Positions 63,050 to 64,000 of a stretch of DNA of 64,000 nt are shown piece after piece; the first letter of the stretch is position 1; each line of letters opens with the position of its first letter. The stretch comes from Thermoplasmatales archaeon (GTDB lineage Archaea > Thermoplasmatota > Thermoplasmata > Thermoplasmatales > Thermoplasmataceae): the NCBI GenBank assembly GCA_026127925.1, contig JAJSLM010000004.1, positions 1-64,000 on the forward strand, given 5' to 3'. The notes below the pieces were generated by a model. The model did not search any database and had not been told where the DNA came from. It saw nothing but the letters and a program-made list of their open reading frames with translations. A program made the translations under genes and the position numbers.

Positions 63050-63490
63050 TTATTTCATGGTTTCAGTTTTCTCTGTTTCTTCGACTTGTTTGGGAAGCGA
63101 TCTTACACCAGAAGTTGCAAATCCTATTGGAGCAAATATGAACAGGAAAAATGCAGCCATTAAGTATGAATAAATAGGCTGAAGAGTGAATATGAAAAGC
63201 ATTCCGAATATCCCGGTTATAAGAACAAGCAAGGTTCCGAAGAGGATCATGAAAGTTACAGGCTTTGGAACCTTCCTCAAATATGCATATACCGCGGTAA
63301 ATCCGGAAACCGCAAAGAGCAGAACGCCGAATAAAATATGCGCGAACATGAATGGATCGGTGAGATCACCTGTTCCAGGTTTTATAGTTATATACACATT
63401 AATATACATACCTACAAGGAACTCTATTGAAAGTATAAGAGTTATCACGTCCAAAAGGACTATTAGGTTACGCCTTAAATTATTCTGCAA
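63050..63490 (-). CDS. hypothetical four-helix membrane protein
   Basis: A 146-residue protein with four hydrophobic helices (VLLDVITLILSIEFLVG, MFAHILFGVLLFAVSG, VTFMILFGTLLVLITGIFG, LMAAFFLFIFAPIGFA) and a charged C-terminal tail. The first and second helices carry His and Met residues but no known motif. Function unknown; same strand as the TDT transporter downstream. Confidence 0.65.
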   Translation of the reverse strand: MQNNLRRNLIVLLDVITLILSIEFLVGMYINVYITIKPGTGDLTDPFMFAHILFGVLLFAVSGFTAVYAYLRKVPKPVTFMILFGTLLVLITGIFGMLFIFTLQPIYSYLMAAFFLFIFAPIGFATSGVRSLPKQVEETEKTETMK

Positions 63491-63691
63491 TGTGAATCGT
63501 CTGGAATCGTTTCGTTGGATTTAATCCTGATGCCAGTCATTAATTTATTAGATAGTGGCCAGAGAATGTGCTTATCACCTACCTATACGCTCTAAATAAT
63601 CTTTATTTACCGAATATAAAACCCCACTTCACTTCGCTAGTTAACTTTTTTTAACTTTCCAGCTTAAGAACGATCTCATCATACGAGAGGC

Positions 63692-63925
63692 ATGGATGAA
63701 AAGAACATAAAACTGAGAATATATGGAATGACCTGTGAAAACTGCGCCATTACAATATCAGAGAGCCTTGTGAAACAGCGGGGTGTAAAAGACGTCAAGA
63801 TATCCCTCTCCACAGGTACCGGAAATATAAGAATCGATCCCTCTGAGGTTGCACCTGAGAGCGTTCTTAAAAACCCGATTTTCTCAGGGAAATCCCATTA
63901 CAAAGCAACGATTATGGAATACTAA
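63692..63925 (+). CDS. HMA-domain heavy-metal-binding protein
   Basis: A 77-residue protein of one heavy-metal-associated domain. GMTCENC holds the metal with Cys15 and Cys18, and the ferredoxin-like beta-alpha-beta-beta-alpha-beta pattern continues to the end. Copper chaperones (CopZ) and mercury carriers (MerP) share it. No signal peptide, so cytoplasmic. It lies 15 nt before a flavoprotein gene that looks like a mercuric reductase. Confidence 0.85.
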   Translation: MDEKNIKLRIYGMTCENCAITISESLVKQRGVKDVKISLSTGTGNIRIDPSEVAPESVLKNPIFSGKSHYKATIMEY

Positions 63926-63940
63926 ATTCGGTGATTGTTA

Positions 63941-64000
63941 TTGGATAAAGAAGTAAAACAGTTTGATCTCGTGATTCTTGGAAACGGCGCTGCGGCATTT
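63941..64000 (+). CDS. FAD-dependent pyridine nucleotide-disulfide oxidoreductase, 5' end (mercuric reductase candidate)
   Basis: Only the first 20 codons lie in the window. From TTG 63941 the frame reads KQFDLVILGNGAAAF, the Rossmann FAD motif. The preceding HMA-domain gene suggests MerA, whose homologues detoxify Hg2+; a dihydrolipoamide or other disulfide oxidoreductase cannot be excluded. Confidence 0.6.
   Translation, partial: MDKEVKQFDLVILGNGAAAF

Overview
The window reads as chromosome of a wall-less, acidophilic, heterotrophic euryarchaeon of the Thermoplasmatales type. The evidence is the archaeal housekeeping set (archaeal leucyl- and phenylalanyl-tRNA synthetase, prefoldin beta, KEOPS Pcc1, MptA, RibL and archaeal RibC, pyruvoyl arginine decarboxylase, ATP-dependent DNA ligase, archease), the ether-lipid enzymes (a geranylgeranyl-reductase-like flavoprotein and a tetraether-synthase-like radical SAM protein), many leaderless genes about 25 nt behind a TATA box, and frequent TTG/GTG starts. 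This is inferred from gene content; no rRNA is present.

Layout. 1-4.4 kb is an accessory-looking glycan region: a transposase end, a GT4 glycosyltransferase, a sedoheptulose-7-phosphate isomerase and a polyprenyl-phosphate glycosyltransferase. 4.4-8.7 kb is a respiratory operon on the minus strand (Rieske protein, cytochrome b, a crotonase-like protein, a heavily sequon-rich anchored protein), divergent from a ribbon-helix-helix regulator. 8.8-15 kb holds tRNA-Val, RimI, a riboflavin/FAD operon (ribB-ribL-ribC-ribH), MptA, prefoldin beta, Pcc1 and tRNA-Arg(TCT). 15-21.2 kb is transport: DUF996-like, DMT, a K+ channel, an Nramp-like metal transporter behind a perfect operator palindrome, and an MFS protein. 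21-31.9 kb carries lipid reductase, PEBP, HAD, SDR, pyrDK, a TnpB relic, DMT and CPA2 transporters, and an aldehyde dehydrogenase. 32-39.9 kb has UbiD-UbiA-UbiX (probably late menaquinone synthesis), a second TnpB relic, the tetraether synthase and archease. 40-49.8 kb is translation and DNA maintenance (pdaD-leuS, an aldolase-SDR fusion, truA, MFS, DNA ligase, SSB). 50-60 kb has an orphan BtuF-like protein, tRNA-Arg(GCG), a PD-(D/E)XK nuclease and an intracellular glycogen/alpha-glucan cluster (GH57, glycosyltransferase, debranching enzyme, divergent GH15 glucoamylase). 60-64 kb has a tiny zinc-finger gene, pheS, a TDT transporter and the start of a mercury/heavy-metal locus.

Themes. Quinone, cytochrome b and Rieske genes fit a bc-type respiratory branch. 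The riboflavin, pyrD/pyrK and prenyl-FMN genes share the flavin economy. The most rewarding non-coding signals are short palindromes placed at TATA boxes: two ATTTC-N2-GAAAT sites at the bc/RHH divergent promoter, a CTACTAG-N4-CTAGTAG palindrome at the riboflavin promoter, and TTAGGTATACCTAA at the Nramp promoter. Two neighbouring transporter genes have conserved N-termini encoded upstream of any ATG, GTG or TTG. Two of the four tRNAs have C instead of U at position 55.
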